DNA from: Elephas maximus indicus
Taxonomy: Eukaryota > Chordata > Mammalia > Proboscidea > Elephantidae
Length of the DNA: 64,000 nt
NCBI RefSeq assembly: GCF_024166365.1
Contig: NC_064821.1
Span: 52,355,093 to 52,419,092 of the forward strand
Direction: 5' to 3'
Below, piece by piece: positions 32,947 through 44,651 of this stretch. Position numbers and translations under genes: made by a program. The notes under the pieces were generated by a model. The model was not told where the DNA came from and made no database searches. It saw only the letters and a list, made by a program, of their open reading frames with translations. Each line of letters begins with the position of its first letter. Within the stretch, counting starts at the first letter, position 1.

Positions 32947-33945
32947 TTTTTTTTTTTTTATTAACTTTTATCGAGCTTCAAGTGAACGTTTACAAATCAA
33001 GTCAGACTGTCACATATAAGTTTATATACATCTCACTCCGTACACCCACTTGCTCTTCCCCTAATGAGTCAGCCCTTCCAGTCTCTCCTTTCGTGACATT
33101 TTTGCCAGCTTCCAACTCTCTCTATCCTCCCATCCCCCCTCCAGACAGGAGATGCCAACACAGTCTCAAGTGTCCGCCTGATATAATTAGCTCTCTCTTC
33201 ATCAGCATCTCTCTCCTACCCACTGTCCAGTCCCTTTCATGTCTGATGAGTTTCTTCGGGGATGGTTCCTGTCCTGTGCCAACAGAAGGTTTGGGGGCCA
33301 TGACCGCCGGGATTCCTCTAGTCTCAGTCAGACCATTAAGTCTGGTCTTTTTATGAGAATTTGGGGTCTGCATCCCACTGATCTCCTGCTCCCTCAGGGT
33401 TCTCTGTTGTGCTCCCTGTCAGGGCAGTCATCGATTGTGGCCGGGCACCAACTAGATTTTCTGGTCTCAGGATGATGTAGGTCTCTAGTTCATGTGGCCC
33501 TTTCTGTCTCTTGGGCCATAGTTACCGTGTAAGCTTAGTGTTCTTCATTCACCTTTGCTCCAGGTGGGTTGAGACCAATTGATGCATCTTAGATGGCTGC
33601 TTGTTAGCGTTTAAGACCCCAGACACCACATTTCAAAGTGGGATGCAGAATGTTTTCATAATAGAATTATTTTGCCAATTGACTTAGAAGTCCCCTTAAA
33701 CCGTGGTCCCTAAACCCCCGCCCTTGCTCCGCTGACCTTTGAAGCATTCATTTTATCCCGGAAACTTCTTTGCTTTTGGTCCAGTCCAATTGAGCTAACC
33801 TTCCATGTACTGACTGTTGTCCTTTCCTTCACCTAAAGCAGTTCTTATCTACTAATTCATCAGTAAAAAACCCTCTCCCTCCCTCCCTCCCTCCCTCCCC
33901 TCCTCGTAACCACAAAAGTATGTGTTCTTCTGTTTTGTTTTTACC
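32947..33945 (-). mobile_element. Afrotherian L1 3' UTR, longest copy, with G-rich tract
   Basis: Starts with poly(T) and continues about 1 kb, including AGACCCCAGACACCACATTT and an antisense CCCTCCCTCCCTCCC run at about 33874-33900. On the element strand that run is the G-rich polypurine tract expected in L1 3' UTRs, which supports the L1 assignment for all shorter copies. The far boundary is uncertain within tens of bases. Confidence 0.85.
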
Positions 33946-34261
33946 TTTCCTTTTTTATTTTGCATTTTATCTCCTCTCTTGGCTTTTTAATTTCCTTTTT
34001 TTTTAGTGTTGCTCTAGATATTAAAATATTTATCATTATCACAGTCTACTTTGAATTAATATTACATCACTCAATGTACTATGTAAGAACTTTAAACAGC
34101 ATAATTTTATATATTCTTTGCGCTATTGTTGCCATATATTTTATTTCTACATTTGTTAGACACACCACCATGTATTGTTATTATTATTCCTTTAAATAAT
34201 AAATAAGCTTTTAAACAAAATTTGTAAGTACCGAAATATTTACCCTTCCTGGTGCTCTTTA

Positions 34262-34436
34262 GGAAACCCTGGTGCCATAGTGGTTAAGTGCTATGGCTGG
34301 TAACCAAAGGGTCGGCAGTTCAAATCCACCAGGTGCTCCTTGGAAACTCTGTGGGGCAGTTCTACTTTGTCCTATAGGATCGCTATGAGTAGGAATCGAA
34401 TGCAATGGATTTGGGTTTTTTTTTTTTTTTTTTTTT
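34262..34436 (+). mobile_element. AfroSINE, short form, with 11-bp target duplication
   Basis: GGAAACCCTGGTGCCATAGT to a T23-like tail. GGTGCTCTTTA (34251-34261) versus GGTGCTGTTTA (34437-34447). Confidence 0.95.
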
Positions 34437-35837
34437 GGTGCTGTTTATTCCTCTCTGAAGATATAGGATTGCATCTGTGATCACTTCTTATTAGCCTGAA
34501 AAACTTCCTTTAGCACTTTTCTTGTAGTGAAGTTACACTGACAACAAATTATTTCAGTCTTTTTTTTTCCTGAAAATGTCTTTGTCTCTATTTTTCACCA
34601 GATATAGAATTCTAGTTGGTAGTTTTTTCTTTCAGCACCTTAAAGATGTCATTCTATGATTTTTTGGCACCTGGTATTCTGATAAGTCAACTGTAATTTT
34701 TGTTCTCTTGACTGTGATGTGTACTTTTATCCTCTGGCTGACTTTTAAGAATATTCTCTTTATCTTTGGCTTTTAGCAGCTTGATTTTGATGATCTAGGT
34801 ATGGTACTTTTTTAATTTTCCTGCTTGATTTGCTGACCTTGAATTTGTGGGTCTATATCTTTCATCCATTTTGGAAAATGTTTGGCCATTATCATTTCAA
34901 ATATTTTCTCTGTCCCATTCCCCCTGTCCTTTTATTTTGGAATTCCAAATATGTGTGTATTAGGCCGTTTAGTGTTGCCCTACAAGTCTTGGATGCTTTT
35001 TTCTATCTTTTATTATTATTATTATTATTCATTTTTCCCTGTGTGCCTCAGTTTGGACAATTTCTGTTGACCTGCCTTTGAGTTCACAGACCCTCTCTTC
35101 TGCCATGTCAGGTGTGCTATTAAGTGCTTCCAAATAATTCTTTATTTCAGATACTGCATTTCTCAGTTCTAGAATTTCTATTTAAAAGTTTCAATTTCTA
35201 TGCTGAATTTCTGCATTTGTTTGCAGGTTCTGCCTACCTGTTCCACTAAATGTTCCAGTACCTTTATATATTTTAAAGTCTTTGCCTACTAATTTCAACA
35301 TCTGGATTATATTGAATCTGCTACTATTGACTGTTTTTCCCTTGTCTATGAGTCACATTCCCTGTTTCTTTATATTTCTAGTAATTTTTTTTGCTATGCT
35401 AGACATTTTGAACATTACATTATAGGGACCTTGGATAATGATATCCTCTGGAATGTGTTGAATTCTTTTTTTTTTTTTCCTGGCAGGTAGTTAAATAATT
35501 GGTGGATCATGTTGACCCTGTTGAGGACTGAATTTAGGCTTTTTTAGGGTGGGTCTATTTCAGTTATACCCATAGCCTCAGGGTGAAGGCCTTACTCCTA
35601 GAGTATGGTCCTTACTTTTAAATGGTAGTCTTTCTGAATTTTCAACTGAATTCTCAGGGTATTCACTAAGGTCTCTCCTCTCTGGCTGAGTGAGACCTCC
35701 AAAATCTCTCCAGCACTGTGTGGCCTCTGAAACTCTGTTCAACTCTCAGCCCAAAGCAGGTTTTCTGCTAGGCCTTGTGGAGTCTTGCCCTATGCATGCC
35801 CACCTTAGGGTTCAGTTAAGGACTAGAGGGAAATCCT

Positions 35838-36240
35838 GTTGTGGATTTAATTGTGTCCTCCAAAAAGTTATTTTGAAGTCCTAACCCCTGCACCTGTGAA
35901 TGTGACCCTGTTTAGGAATAGAGGTTTTCTTTTGTTATGTTAATTACGTCATCCTAATTAAGATAATCACTTCTGAGAGGTGCTTTATAAAAACAGCAGA
36001 ATAGAGACAGAGACACACACGCAGAGGGAAAAAGATGTCATGTGAGGATCATCTACAAGCAAAGGAATGCCAAGGATTGCCAGCAGTCACCAGAAACTAG
36101 GAAAGAGGCCCACAGAAAGAATAGACATGGCCGAGAACCTGGATTTTAGCCTCCAGAACTGTGAAACAATAAATTTCTGTGCTTTAAAGCCACCTGCCTG
36201 TAGTATTTTTGTTATAGCAGCACTATGTGACTAAAACAAA
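35838..36240 (+). mobile_element. ERVL-MaLR solo LTR (MLT1A-like)
   Basis: Begins TGTTGTGGATTTAATTGTGT, includes GAAGTCCTAACCCCTGCACC and GAGAGGTGCTTTATAAAAAC, and ends AACAATAAATTTCTGTGC to GTGACTAAAACA. This is the order of the MLT1A LTR. No internal retroviral sequence adjoins. Confidence 0.8.
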
Positions 36241-36599
36241 TTCTTATGCAAATTTTTTGGGCTCCACCTGTCCTGCTTCTTCTCTGTGGCTCCCTCTTTG
36301 GTAATTTGTCCCACAAAATCTAGCTGTCTTAGAAACTCTGAACTCTATTTTCTACACCCAATGAGACCACAGCTCTCTACTTGGAATCTTCTTTCCCTGT
36401 GCCACAGTCTGAAAATTACCTCCAGGCAGAAAGCCAAGATAAATGTGGAGCTCAACTTTGTGTTCTTCCCTTCTCTTAAGAATCTCAGCCTTGTATCATC
36501 TATGGTCCAATGCCTGATAATGGTTGTTTCACATATTTTGTCCAATGTTGTAGTTATTTATTACAGGCAGATACTTTCAATACCAACTGTTCTTCCATG

Positions 36600-37750
36600 A
36601 ATTTTCAACTAGAAAATTCTCCTATTTTTCACTGAGCTCTCTCCAGCTAAGTTTTCATCCTTACTACTCCACCTTTTCTAAGGTTATCAATGACCTCCAC
36701 TTTGCCAACTCTAATCTTCATTATAGGATATCATCTAACCTGATTGGTCAGTAGCATTTGCCATAATTGATCACTCTCCCTCCTTGAAACACTTTCCCCC
36801 TCCCAACATGGCTTCCATGAGACTATTGTTTCTTGGTTTTCCTTCTACTTCACTGACAACTCCTCTTTAGTCTTTTATGCTGGTTCCTCCTCATCTTCCC
36901 TGGCCGCCAAATGTTGGAGTGTCTCTGAGCTCGTATCAAACCTCTTCCTTTCTCCATCCACATTATCCTTGATTATCTCACCCACTCTCATGGCTTTAAA
37001 TACCATCAGCATATTCACACTACTCAAATTTTTTCTCCAGCCTGGACCTCTGCCTCAAAATCCAGACTTGGAGCTCTGACATCTTCACTTGGAAGCCTAA
37101 AAATCATCCCAAATTTAACAGGTCCAAAGCTGAACTCCAGATTTTTTCCTTCATAAACTGACCTCTCCCTCAGTCTTACCCATCTTAACTCCATTCTTCC
37201 AGTTGCTCAGGCCAAAAAATTTTAATCATCCTTAATGTTTCTCTTTTACTCAAACCCCATATCCAACCCATCAGAAAATCTTGTTGGATCAACCTTAGAA
37301 ATCTACCCTACCATCATCTCTGTCCTGGATTATTGTAATGTCGTTGCTGTTAGGTTCTGTCAAGTCGGTTCCAACTCATAGTGATCCTATGCACAACAGA
37401 ATGAAACACTGCCCAGTCCTTCACCATCCTTAATGATCGTTGTTATGCTTGAGTCCATTGTTGCAGCCACTGTGTCAATCCACTCGTTGAGGGTCTTCCT
37501 CTTTTTGGCTGACCCTGTACTTTGCCAAGCATGATATCCTTCTCCAGGGACTGATCCCTCCTGACAACATGTCCAAAGTATGTAAGATGCAGTCTCACCA
37601 TCCTTGCTTCTAAGGAACATTCTGGTTGTACTTCTTCCAAGAGAGATTTGTTCGTTCTTTTGGCAGTCCATGGTATTATTCAATATTCTTCACCAACACC
37701 ACAATTCAAAGCTTCAGTAGTTTCCTTGCTTCCACTTTTGTCCCCTGTAT
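36600..37750 (+). mobile_element. L2 LINE reverse-transcriptase relic, split by RTE
   Basis: AAGGTTATCAATGACCTCCA, CATAATTGATCACTCTCCCT, CAAATGTTGGAGTGTCTCTG and CAACCCATCAGAAAATCTTG follow the L2 ORF2 in sense orientation. It resumes after the RTE at CTTGCTTCCACTTTTGTCCC. Many stops. Confidence 0.8.
37342..37722 (-). mobile_element. 5'-truncated RTE LINE, about 380 bp
   Basis: The minus frame gives VQPECSLEARMVRLHLTYFG and HVVRRDQSLEKDIMLG, the end of RTE ORF2; the 3' tail is GTTAGGTTCTGTCAAGTCGG antisense. Inserted in the L2 relic. Confidence 0.93.
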
Positions 37751-37759
37751 CAGCCATAA

Positions 37760-38350
37760 CCTTAGCAGGAAGCAGATGGCACACTCAAAGGATGTGATTG
37801 CAGAGAGGGTAGCAAAAGGGCTGATTGCAAGTTGTGGGTGGGGTCAAGGCTACCAACAAGAGATGGTGAAGCATCCAATTTAGGGTGGTTTGAAAATTAT
37901 AGCTTTTGGAAAGGGGCACCTAACTCAATCCCCGCCAAACCACAGTCCAGCAGAGAAGGAACCTCTCTCTCTTCCTGTTCTCTGATCTCCTGCCAGTGTC
38001 TCCTGTTGACTGGCTCTAACTGGAAGCCAGAGGGCTGGGGAGCCCATTGATACAGCCCATAGCAATCAGCTTCCCAGGGCAGAAAGCAAGGTAGAAAAAG
38101 GGAGAGTGAATCTAGAGGGGCAAATGGGGAATATTCATCAACACACACACACGCACACACCATGGTCCATTCTTCAGCTAGAGTGATTTGTTCCCCACAG
38201 ATGACCAGAGAGGGTAGAAGAGCCCCAAGATGGAAGAAGTCTGGGACTGTGAGATACTAAATGGAGGGGACCACTTGCTAACCAGGAATTCTCGTCTTGG
38301 ATAGTTAAGTGATGGAGAAATAAACCTCTGTTGTGTTTGAGTTAATAAGC
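37760..38350. other. Intergenic; (CA)n near 38.15 kb, otherwise unnamed
   Basis: May contain an ancient LTR-like segment (GCTAACTGG-type phrases around 38.0 kb) that I cannot name. No gene seen. Confidence 0.35.
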
Positions 38351-38354
38351 AGGA

Positions 38355-38520
38355 GTCTGTCTATCACAGCAGTTTAGCTCACCTAATACCTCTATAAAAC
38401 AGGGATAATAAAAGTATTATCTTCATGGTATTGTTGGGAGAATTAAATAAGATATAATTGCTTAGGACAATGCCTGGCATATAGTAAGCTAATAATTATT
38501 ATTATTTAATAATTGAATAA
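38355..38520 (+). mobile_element. MIR SINE, 3' half
   Basis: CTATAAAACAGGGATAATAA, TTGTTGGGAGAATTAAATAA and CAATGCCTGGCATATAGTAA match MIR in sense. Confidence 0.85.
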
Positions 38521-38572
38521 TACCTATGATGCTACTAATCATGTTTTTGAAATGCCTTGTGATAGGCTTTGG

Positions 38573-38722
38573 AGCCCTAGTGGCACTGTGGTTAAGCTTT
38601 TGGCTTAATTGAATTAACCCACCAGCTGTTCCTTGGAAACCCTATGGGGCAGTTCCACTCTGTCCTATAGGGTCACTATGAGTCAAAATTGACTGGATGT
38701 TTTGTTTTGTTTTTTTGGTGGG
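38573..38722 (+). mobile_element. AfroSINE with internal deletion, 13-bp target duplication
   Basis: AGCCCTAGTGGCACTGTGGT, GGGGCAGTTCCACTCTGTCC and a T/G-rich tail. TGATAGGCTTTGG at 38560-38572 and 38723-38735. Confidence 0.93.
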
Positions 38723-39101
38723 TGATAGGCTTTGGGGGATTGTCCTAGAGGATAGAGGGATTGTGGAGGGGAGAGGAGAACTATAGCTCATCCCAGTGGC
38801 CCTGACTCACTTGCTCTTCAGGCAGAGAACTCTGGAGAAAAGAGGGCTTATTCCACCCCCTCTCCTGAGCAAAGCACCCCCAGGGGGGAATCTACACAGG
38901 AATACACACTGTGGTAGCCAGTCTCAAAAGATGACCCCAAGGGACCATGCCTTCCAACCTCCACCCCCACACCAAGTCTGGGCTGAGCCATGGCTTGCTT
39001 TAAGATACAGCAGAAGTTACTCTTTGTTAATTCCAGGCCAAGACCTTAAGAAGGCCTAGCACCTTACGTGTTTGTACTTTCAGGCACCCTAAATAACTGG
39101 A

Positions 39102-39310
39102 CAAGGAGCTCTGGTGGTACAATGTTTAAGTGCTCAGCTACAAGCTGAAAAGTTGGCAGTTTGAGCCTATCCAATGGCTCTGTGGGAGAAAAGACCTAGT
39201 GATCTGCTACAGTAAAGATCATATATAGCCTGGGAAACCCTATGGGGGAGTTCTACTCCTTTGCCTCGGGTTGCTATGAGTTGAAAATTGACTCGACAGC
39301 ACCCAGCCAA
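39102..39310 (+). mobile_element. AfroSINE, long form
   Basis: AAGGAGCTCTGGTGGTACAA, GTGATCTGCTACAGTAAAGA, AATTGACTCGACAGCACCCA, then a CAATCAACCAACC tail. Confidence 0.88.
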
Positions 39311-39345
39311 TCAATCAACCAACCAAGTCACTGGATGGGGGGAGA

Positions 39346-40196
39346 GGGGAGCTGGTAGTTCAATGGTAGAATTCTTGCCTCCCTGTGGGAAACCTGGGTT
39401 TCATTCTGCCCAATATACCTCATGCACAGCCACCATCCGTCAGTGGAGGCCTGTGTGTTGCTATGATGCTGTCTTGGTTATCTAGTACTGCTATAACAGA
39501 AATACCACAAGCGGATGGCTTTAACAAAGAGAAATTTATTCTTTCACAGTCTAGTAGGCTACAAGTCCAAATTCAGGGCGCCAGCTCTAAGGGAAGGCTT
39601 TCTCTGCCTGTCAGCTCTGGAGGAAGGTCCTTGTCATCAATCTTCTTGTGGTCTAGGAGCTTCTCTGTGCAGGAACCTCAGGTCCAAAGTATGGGCTCTG
39701 CCTCTGGCACTGCTTTCTTGGTGGTATGAGGTCCCCATGTCTCTCTGCTCACTTCTCTCTTTATATCTAAGAGAGATTGGCTTAAGGCACAATCTAATCT
39801 TGTAGATCGCAACATAACTGCTACTAATCCATCTTATTAACATCAGAGTGATAGGATTTACAACACATAGGAAAATCACATCAGATGACAAAATGGTGGA
39901 CAATCACACAGTACTGGGAATCATGGCCTAGCCAAATTGATACACACGTTTTTTGGGAACACAATTCAGTCCATGACAGACGCTGAACAGGTTTCAGTGG
40001 AGCTTCCAGACTAAGATGGGGTAGGAAGAAAGGCCTGGCAATCTACTTCTGAAAATTAGCCAGTGAAACCCTATGGTCACAAAAAGGGTTTGATCCACAA
40101 CCAATCATGTGGATGGAATAGGACCGGGCAACATTTTGTTCCATTGTGCATGGGGTTGCCATGAGTTGGGGGCCAACTTGGCAACTAACAACAATG
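39346..40196 (+). mobile_element. tRNA-headed, RTE-tailed SINE split by a solo LTR
   Basis: The head GTTCAATGGTAGAATTCTTG followed by GGAAACCTGGGTTTCATTC resembles tRNA-Gly (A and B box regions). The body GAAAGGCCTGGCAATCTACT matches the RTE 5' region, and the tail (AATAGGACCGGGCAACATTT to AACTAACAACAA) matches the RTE 3' end. Split by the LTR at 39470-39978. Confidence 0.88.
39470..39978 (-). mobile_element. ERVL-MaLR-like solo LTR, 509 bp, 5-bp target duplication
   Basis: On the minus strand it begins TGTCATGGACTGAATTGTGT and ends ACCAAGACA (TG...CA), with AATAAATTTCTC near the 3' end. Flanks GATGC (39465-39469) and GACGC (39979-39983); the SINE consensus here reads a single ATGCTGAACAGG. 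No internal retroviral genes. Confidence 0.85.
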
Positions 40197-40495
40197 AGTG
40201 GCTGAATAAGTAGTCTGGAGAGACCACGTAGATAGGGAGAGGTCCGAGTCTACATGGAGACAGAGAGAAAGGCCCAGCCATTCCAGTGAACCGGGAAAGC
40301 CCAGCCTTCTGGGTGTCCCCACAAAGATATATGTGCACTAGCCATCTTGAACCTCTCCAGTCCAGTGGCACCCCAGACAACTGCCACTCCAGCTGATGTC
40401 ACCCAGAGCAGAAGACTCACCCAGCTGAGCCTGTCCACCCTCATATTCAAAAGAGATATAAATGATGGTTGTTTTATGTCACCATGTTTTGGGTC

Positions 40496-43400
40496 CCCCA
40501 CGCATCTGTCAGTTTGTCTACCATGGGGACTTACCTGTTGCTGTGATGTTGACCAGCAGGGTCACCCATGGTAGATAGGTTTCAGCTGAGCTTCCAAACT
40601 AAGACGGACTAGGAAGAAGGACCTGGCAGTCTACTTCTGAAAAGAATTAGCCAGTGAAAACTTTATGAATAGCAGTGGAGCATTGCCTGATATAGTGCCA
40701 GAAGATGAGCCCCTCAGGTTGGAAGGCACTCAAAAAACAATTGGGGAAAAGCTGCCTCCTCAAAGTAGAGTCAACCTTAATGACGTGGATGGACTCAAGC
40801 TTTCGGGACCTTTGTTTGCTGATGTGGCATGACTCAAAATGAGAAGAAATAGCTGCAAACATCCATTAATAAAGAGAACCTAGAATGTACAAAGTATGAA
40901 TCAAGAAAAATTGGAAATCGTCAAAAATGAAACAATGCAAAAACATCAATATCCCAGGCATTACTGAGCTCATATAGTCTGGTACTGGCCATTTTGAATT
41001 GGACAATCATATGGTCTACTATACTGGGAAAGACAACTTGAAGAGGAATGACTTTGCATTCCCCAAAAAGAACATTTCAAGATCTATTCTGAAGTGCAAT
41101 GCTGTCAGTGATAGGATAATATCCATAGGTCTAAAAGGAAGACCAATTAATATGACTATTATTCAAATTTACACGCCAACCCCTAAGGCCAAAGATGAAG
41201 AAATGGAAGATTTTTACCAACCTTTTCAGTCTGAAATTGATTGAACATGCAATCAGGATGCACTGTTAATCAGTGGTGATTGGAATGCCAAAGTGGGAAA
41301 CAAAGAAGAAGGATTGGTAGCTGGAAAATATGGCCTTGGTGATAGAAACAATACCAGAGATCACATGATAGAATTTTGCAGGACCAATGACTTCTTCATT
41401 GCAAATACCTCTTTCAACAACATAAACAGCAGCTATAAACATGGACCTCGCCAGATGGAAATCACAGGAATCAAATTGACTACATCTGTGGAAAGAGATG
41501 ATGGAAAAGCTCAATATCATCAGTCAGAACAAGGGCAGGGGCTGACTGCGGATCAGACAACCAATTACTCATATGCGAGTTCAAGCTGAAACTGAAGAAA
41601 ACTAGAACAAGTCCACGAGAGCCAAGGTACAACCTTGAGTATATCCCACCTGAATTTAGAGACTTTCTCAAGGATAGATCTGATGCATTGAACACTAATG
41701 ATTGAAGACCAGATGAGTTGTCGAATAACATCAAAGACGTCATATGTGGAGAAAGCAAGAGGTCATTAAAAAGATGGGAGAGAAAGAAAAGACCTAAATG
41801 GATGTCAGAAGAGACTCTGAAACTTGCTCTCAAACATCGAGTAGCTAAAGCGAAAGGAAAAAATGATGAAGTAAAAGAGCTGAACAGAAGATTTCAAAGG
41901 GCGGCTCAAGAAGACAAAGTAAAGTATTATAATGACATGTGCAAAGAGCTGGAGATACAAAACTAAAAGGGAAGAACATGCTCAGCATTTCTCAAGTTTA
42001 AAGAACTGAAGAAAAAATTCAAACCTCTAGTTGCGATACTGAAGGATTCTACAGGGAAAATATTAAAAGATGCAGGAAGTATCAAAAGAAGATGGAAGAA
42101 ATACACAGAGTCACTATACCAAAGAGAAGTGATCAACGTTCAATCATTTCAGGAGGTAGCATATGATCAGGAACCGATAGTACTGAAGGAAGAAATCCAA
42201 GCTGCACTGAAGGCACTGGCTAAAAACAAGGCTCTGGAAATTGAAGGAATACCAATTGAGATGTTTCAACTAACGTATGCAGCATTGGAAGTGCTCATTT
42301 GTCTATGCCACGAAATTTGGAAGACAGCTACCTGGCCAAACGACTGGAAGGGATCCATATTTATGCCTATTCCCAAGAAAGGTAATCCAACCAAATTTGG
42401 AAATTATCAGACAATATCGTTAATATCACATGCAAGCAAAATTTTGCAAAGATCATTCAAAAGTGGCTGCAGCAGTATATCGACAGGGAACTGCCAGAAA
42501 TTCAAGCCAGATTTAGAAGAGGATGTGAAACCAGGGATATCATTGCTGATGTCAGATGGATCCTGGCTGAAAGCAAAGAATATCAGAAAGATGTTTACCT
42601 GTGTTTTATTGACTATGCCAAGGCATTTGACTGTGTGGATCACAGCAAATTATGGATAACATTGTGGAGAATGGGAATTCTGGAACACTTAATTGTGTTC
42701 ATGAGGAATCTGTACATAGACCAAGAGGCAGTAGCTGGAACAGAACAAGGGTATACTGCATGGTTTAAAGTCAGGAAAGGTGTGCGTCAGGGTTGTATCC
42801 TTTCACCATACCTATTCAATCTGTATGCTGGGCAAATAATCCAAGAAGCTGGATTATATGAAGAAGAGCAGGGCATCAGGATTGGAGGAAGACTCATTAA
42901 CAACCTGCAATATGCAGGTGACACAACCTTGCTTGCTGGAAGTGAAGTGGACTTAAAACACTTACTAATGAATATCAAAGATCACAGCCTGCCTTCAGTA
43001 TAGATTACATCTCAACATAAAGAAAACAAAAATCCTCACAACTGGACCAATAAGTGACATCATGATAAATGGAGAAAAGACTGAAGTCGTCGAGGATTTC
43101 ATTTAACTTGGATCTACAATCAATGCCCATGGAAGCAGCAGTCAAGAAATTCGAAGACGCGTTGCACTGGGCAAATTGGCTGCAAAAGACCTCTTTAAAG
43201 CATTGAAAAGCAAAGATGTCACCTTGAGGACTAAGGTGTGCCTGACCCAAACCACGGTGTTTTCAATCAACTCATATGCATGTGAAAGCTGGACAATGAA
43301 TAAGGAAAACGGAAGAATTGATGCCTTTGCATTGTGGTGTTGGAGAAGACTATTGAATATACCACAGAATGCCAAAAATACAAACGGATCTGTCTTGGAA

Positions 43401-43713
43401 AAAGTACAGCCAGAATGCTCCTTAGAAGTAAGAATGGCGAGACTACATCTCACATACTTTGGACATGTTATCAGGAGGGATCAGTCCCTGGAGAAGGACG
43501 TCATGCATTCTCAGTAAAATAGAGGGTCAGGGAAAAAGAGGAAGACCCTGAATGAGATGGATTGACACAGTGGCTGCAGCAATGGGCTCGAGCATAGTAA
43601 CGATTGTGAGGATGGTGCAGGACCAGGCAGTGTTTCGTTCTGTTGGGCATAGTGTTGCTATGAGTGGGAACTGACTTGACGGCACCTAACAACGACAACA
43701 ACAACAGCAACAG
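40496..43713 (+). pseudogene. Near full-length RTE/BovB-type LINE, inactive
   Basis: A 3.2-kb element. The 5' region (GTCACCCATGGTAGATAGGT) is shared with short derivatives elsewhere. An apurinic-type endonuclease region runs from about 40.99 to 41.59 kb in frame 1: FPKKNISRSILKCNAVSDRI, then SGDWNAKVGNKEE, with an in-frame TGA at 41242. Connector pieces follow at 41.72-41.97. The reverse transcriptase covers 42.13-43.00 kb in frames 3 and 2: GVRQGCILSPYLFNLYA, and YAGDTTLL where active elements have Y/FADD. The C-terminal PECSLEVRMARLHLTYFG is at about 43.41 kb. It ends GGCACCTAACAACGACAAC. At least two frame changes plus the stop make it non-autonomous. LINE-encoded, not a host gene. Confidence 0.95.
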
Positions 43714-44432
43714 GTTTTAGATGGCTTGTTACATAGCACCAGATAACCAAACAGTGACTCAAGCCAGCCCATGTGAATGGGGGCTGGGGAGCGGGGATTT
43801 GCTTTGAATTACCGGCTGGCTCCCCCAACTTCCCTTATTGCCGGGAAAACCCAGGGTGGCTGTTATGGTGATGTTGCTGCCAGAGACCTGCGGTTCAGGG
43901 GTGGATATTACCCAGGCTCTACGTCATCATGGGGGGACTGGATCCTGCCCCCTCAGCGGAGGAGGCTGAGCTCACTGGGCTTGTCTCCATTCCTCTTCTT
44001 GATTGGCAGTTTAATGAGGGCAGAAAGGGCTGACCCCCTGCCAGGGGGCCAGTTCATGCCCCGTTTATCTCACAGCCCGAGTCAGACTAAAACAACACTC
44101 CAGGCCGCGCGGCCGGCCCAGAGCCCCCGTCCTCAGTGATGGATTGAGTGACCACGGCGAGCTGGCAGCTGAAGTGTGTGGTGGCTGCCCCATCCTGTCA
44201 GAGAGCAACAAAGGAGCCCAGCCCGGCTGGCCTGCTCGCCAAACTGCGATTCCCCTGGGGCTGGGGCAGAATGACAGGCATCTCCCAGGGACCTGAGGTC
44301 CTCCTCAGCCCGCCCCCAAATCCAACGCCAAGTTTCAAAAGACAGACCTGGGGCTGAAACCCAGTATGGTCTGAGAAACTGTCCTGGGGCTCCAGGGGTG
44401 TTGTGGATGGTAGCTGAGAATTCTGGGCTTGT
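43714..44432. other. Non-repetitive, moderately CpG-containing intergenic block
   Basis: Includes CTACGTCATCATGG near 43.92 kb (a CRE-like half) and GGCCGCGCGGCCGGCC at about 44104-44119. Open frames on the + strand have no recognisable product. Possible regulatory DNA; unproven. Confidence 0.35.
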
Positions 44433-44443
44433 AGAAGAGCTGG

Positions 44444-44640
44444 TAGTCAGCTGTGTGGTGCAAATGGGTAAGCACTCACCTACTAGACAAAAGGTTGGGG
44501 TTCGACCCAGCCAAAGGTACCTTGGAAGACAGGTCTGTCGATCTGCTTCACAGCCTTGGAAACCTCACAGAGCGGCTCTACTCTTGCACGTGGGGTCACC
44601 AAGAATCAGAATCTACTCAATGACAATTAACAACAACAAG
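44444..44640 (+). mobile_element. tRNA-derived SINE with RTE-like tail, 11-bp target duplication
   Basis: GTGGTGCAAATGGGTAAGCA, TACCTTGGAAGACAGGTCTG, ending ATGACAATTAACAACAACAAG. AGAAGAGCTGG at 44433-44443 and 44641-44651. Confidence 0.92.
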
Positions 44641-44651
44641 AGAAGAGCTGG

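Larger units (their letters stand above)
32390..35480 (-). mobile_element. Old L1/HAL1-like LINE, antisense, with insertions
   Basis: ATTTAGGATTATAATATCTT and ATCATTATGAAATATCCCTT, then later TTCCTTTAGCACTTTTCTTG and CTGAAAATGTCTTTGTCTC, are complements of the 5' half of old L1-type elements. Interrupted by the L1 3' UTR at 32947 and the AfroSINE at 34262. Confidence 0.7.
38908..40495 (+). mobile_element. MLT1-type LTR split by later insertions (tentative)
   Basis: The start resembles TGTGGTAGCCAGTCTCAAAA and the end GATATAAATGATGGTTGTTT followed by GTCACCATGTTTTGGG, as in MLT1B-like LTRs. About 38908-39101 and 40197-40495 would be the LTR; the middle is an AfroSINE, a tRNA-headed SINE and another LTR. 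The RTE at 40496 lies at its distal end. Confidence 0.55.

Noticed and set aside
43176..43517. 113-codon frame with a conserved-looking FGHVIRRDQSLEKD motif recurring at 27.7, 30.7, 37.5 and 48.2 kb
   Set aside because: Recurrence is explained by five copies of the RTE C-terminal region.
40999..43522. Several open frames with endonuclease/reverse-transcriptase motifs as possible host genes
   Set aside because: Motifs and 3' end identify a broken RTE LINE; no promoter, introns or host-gene homology.
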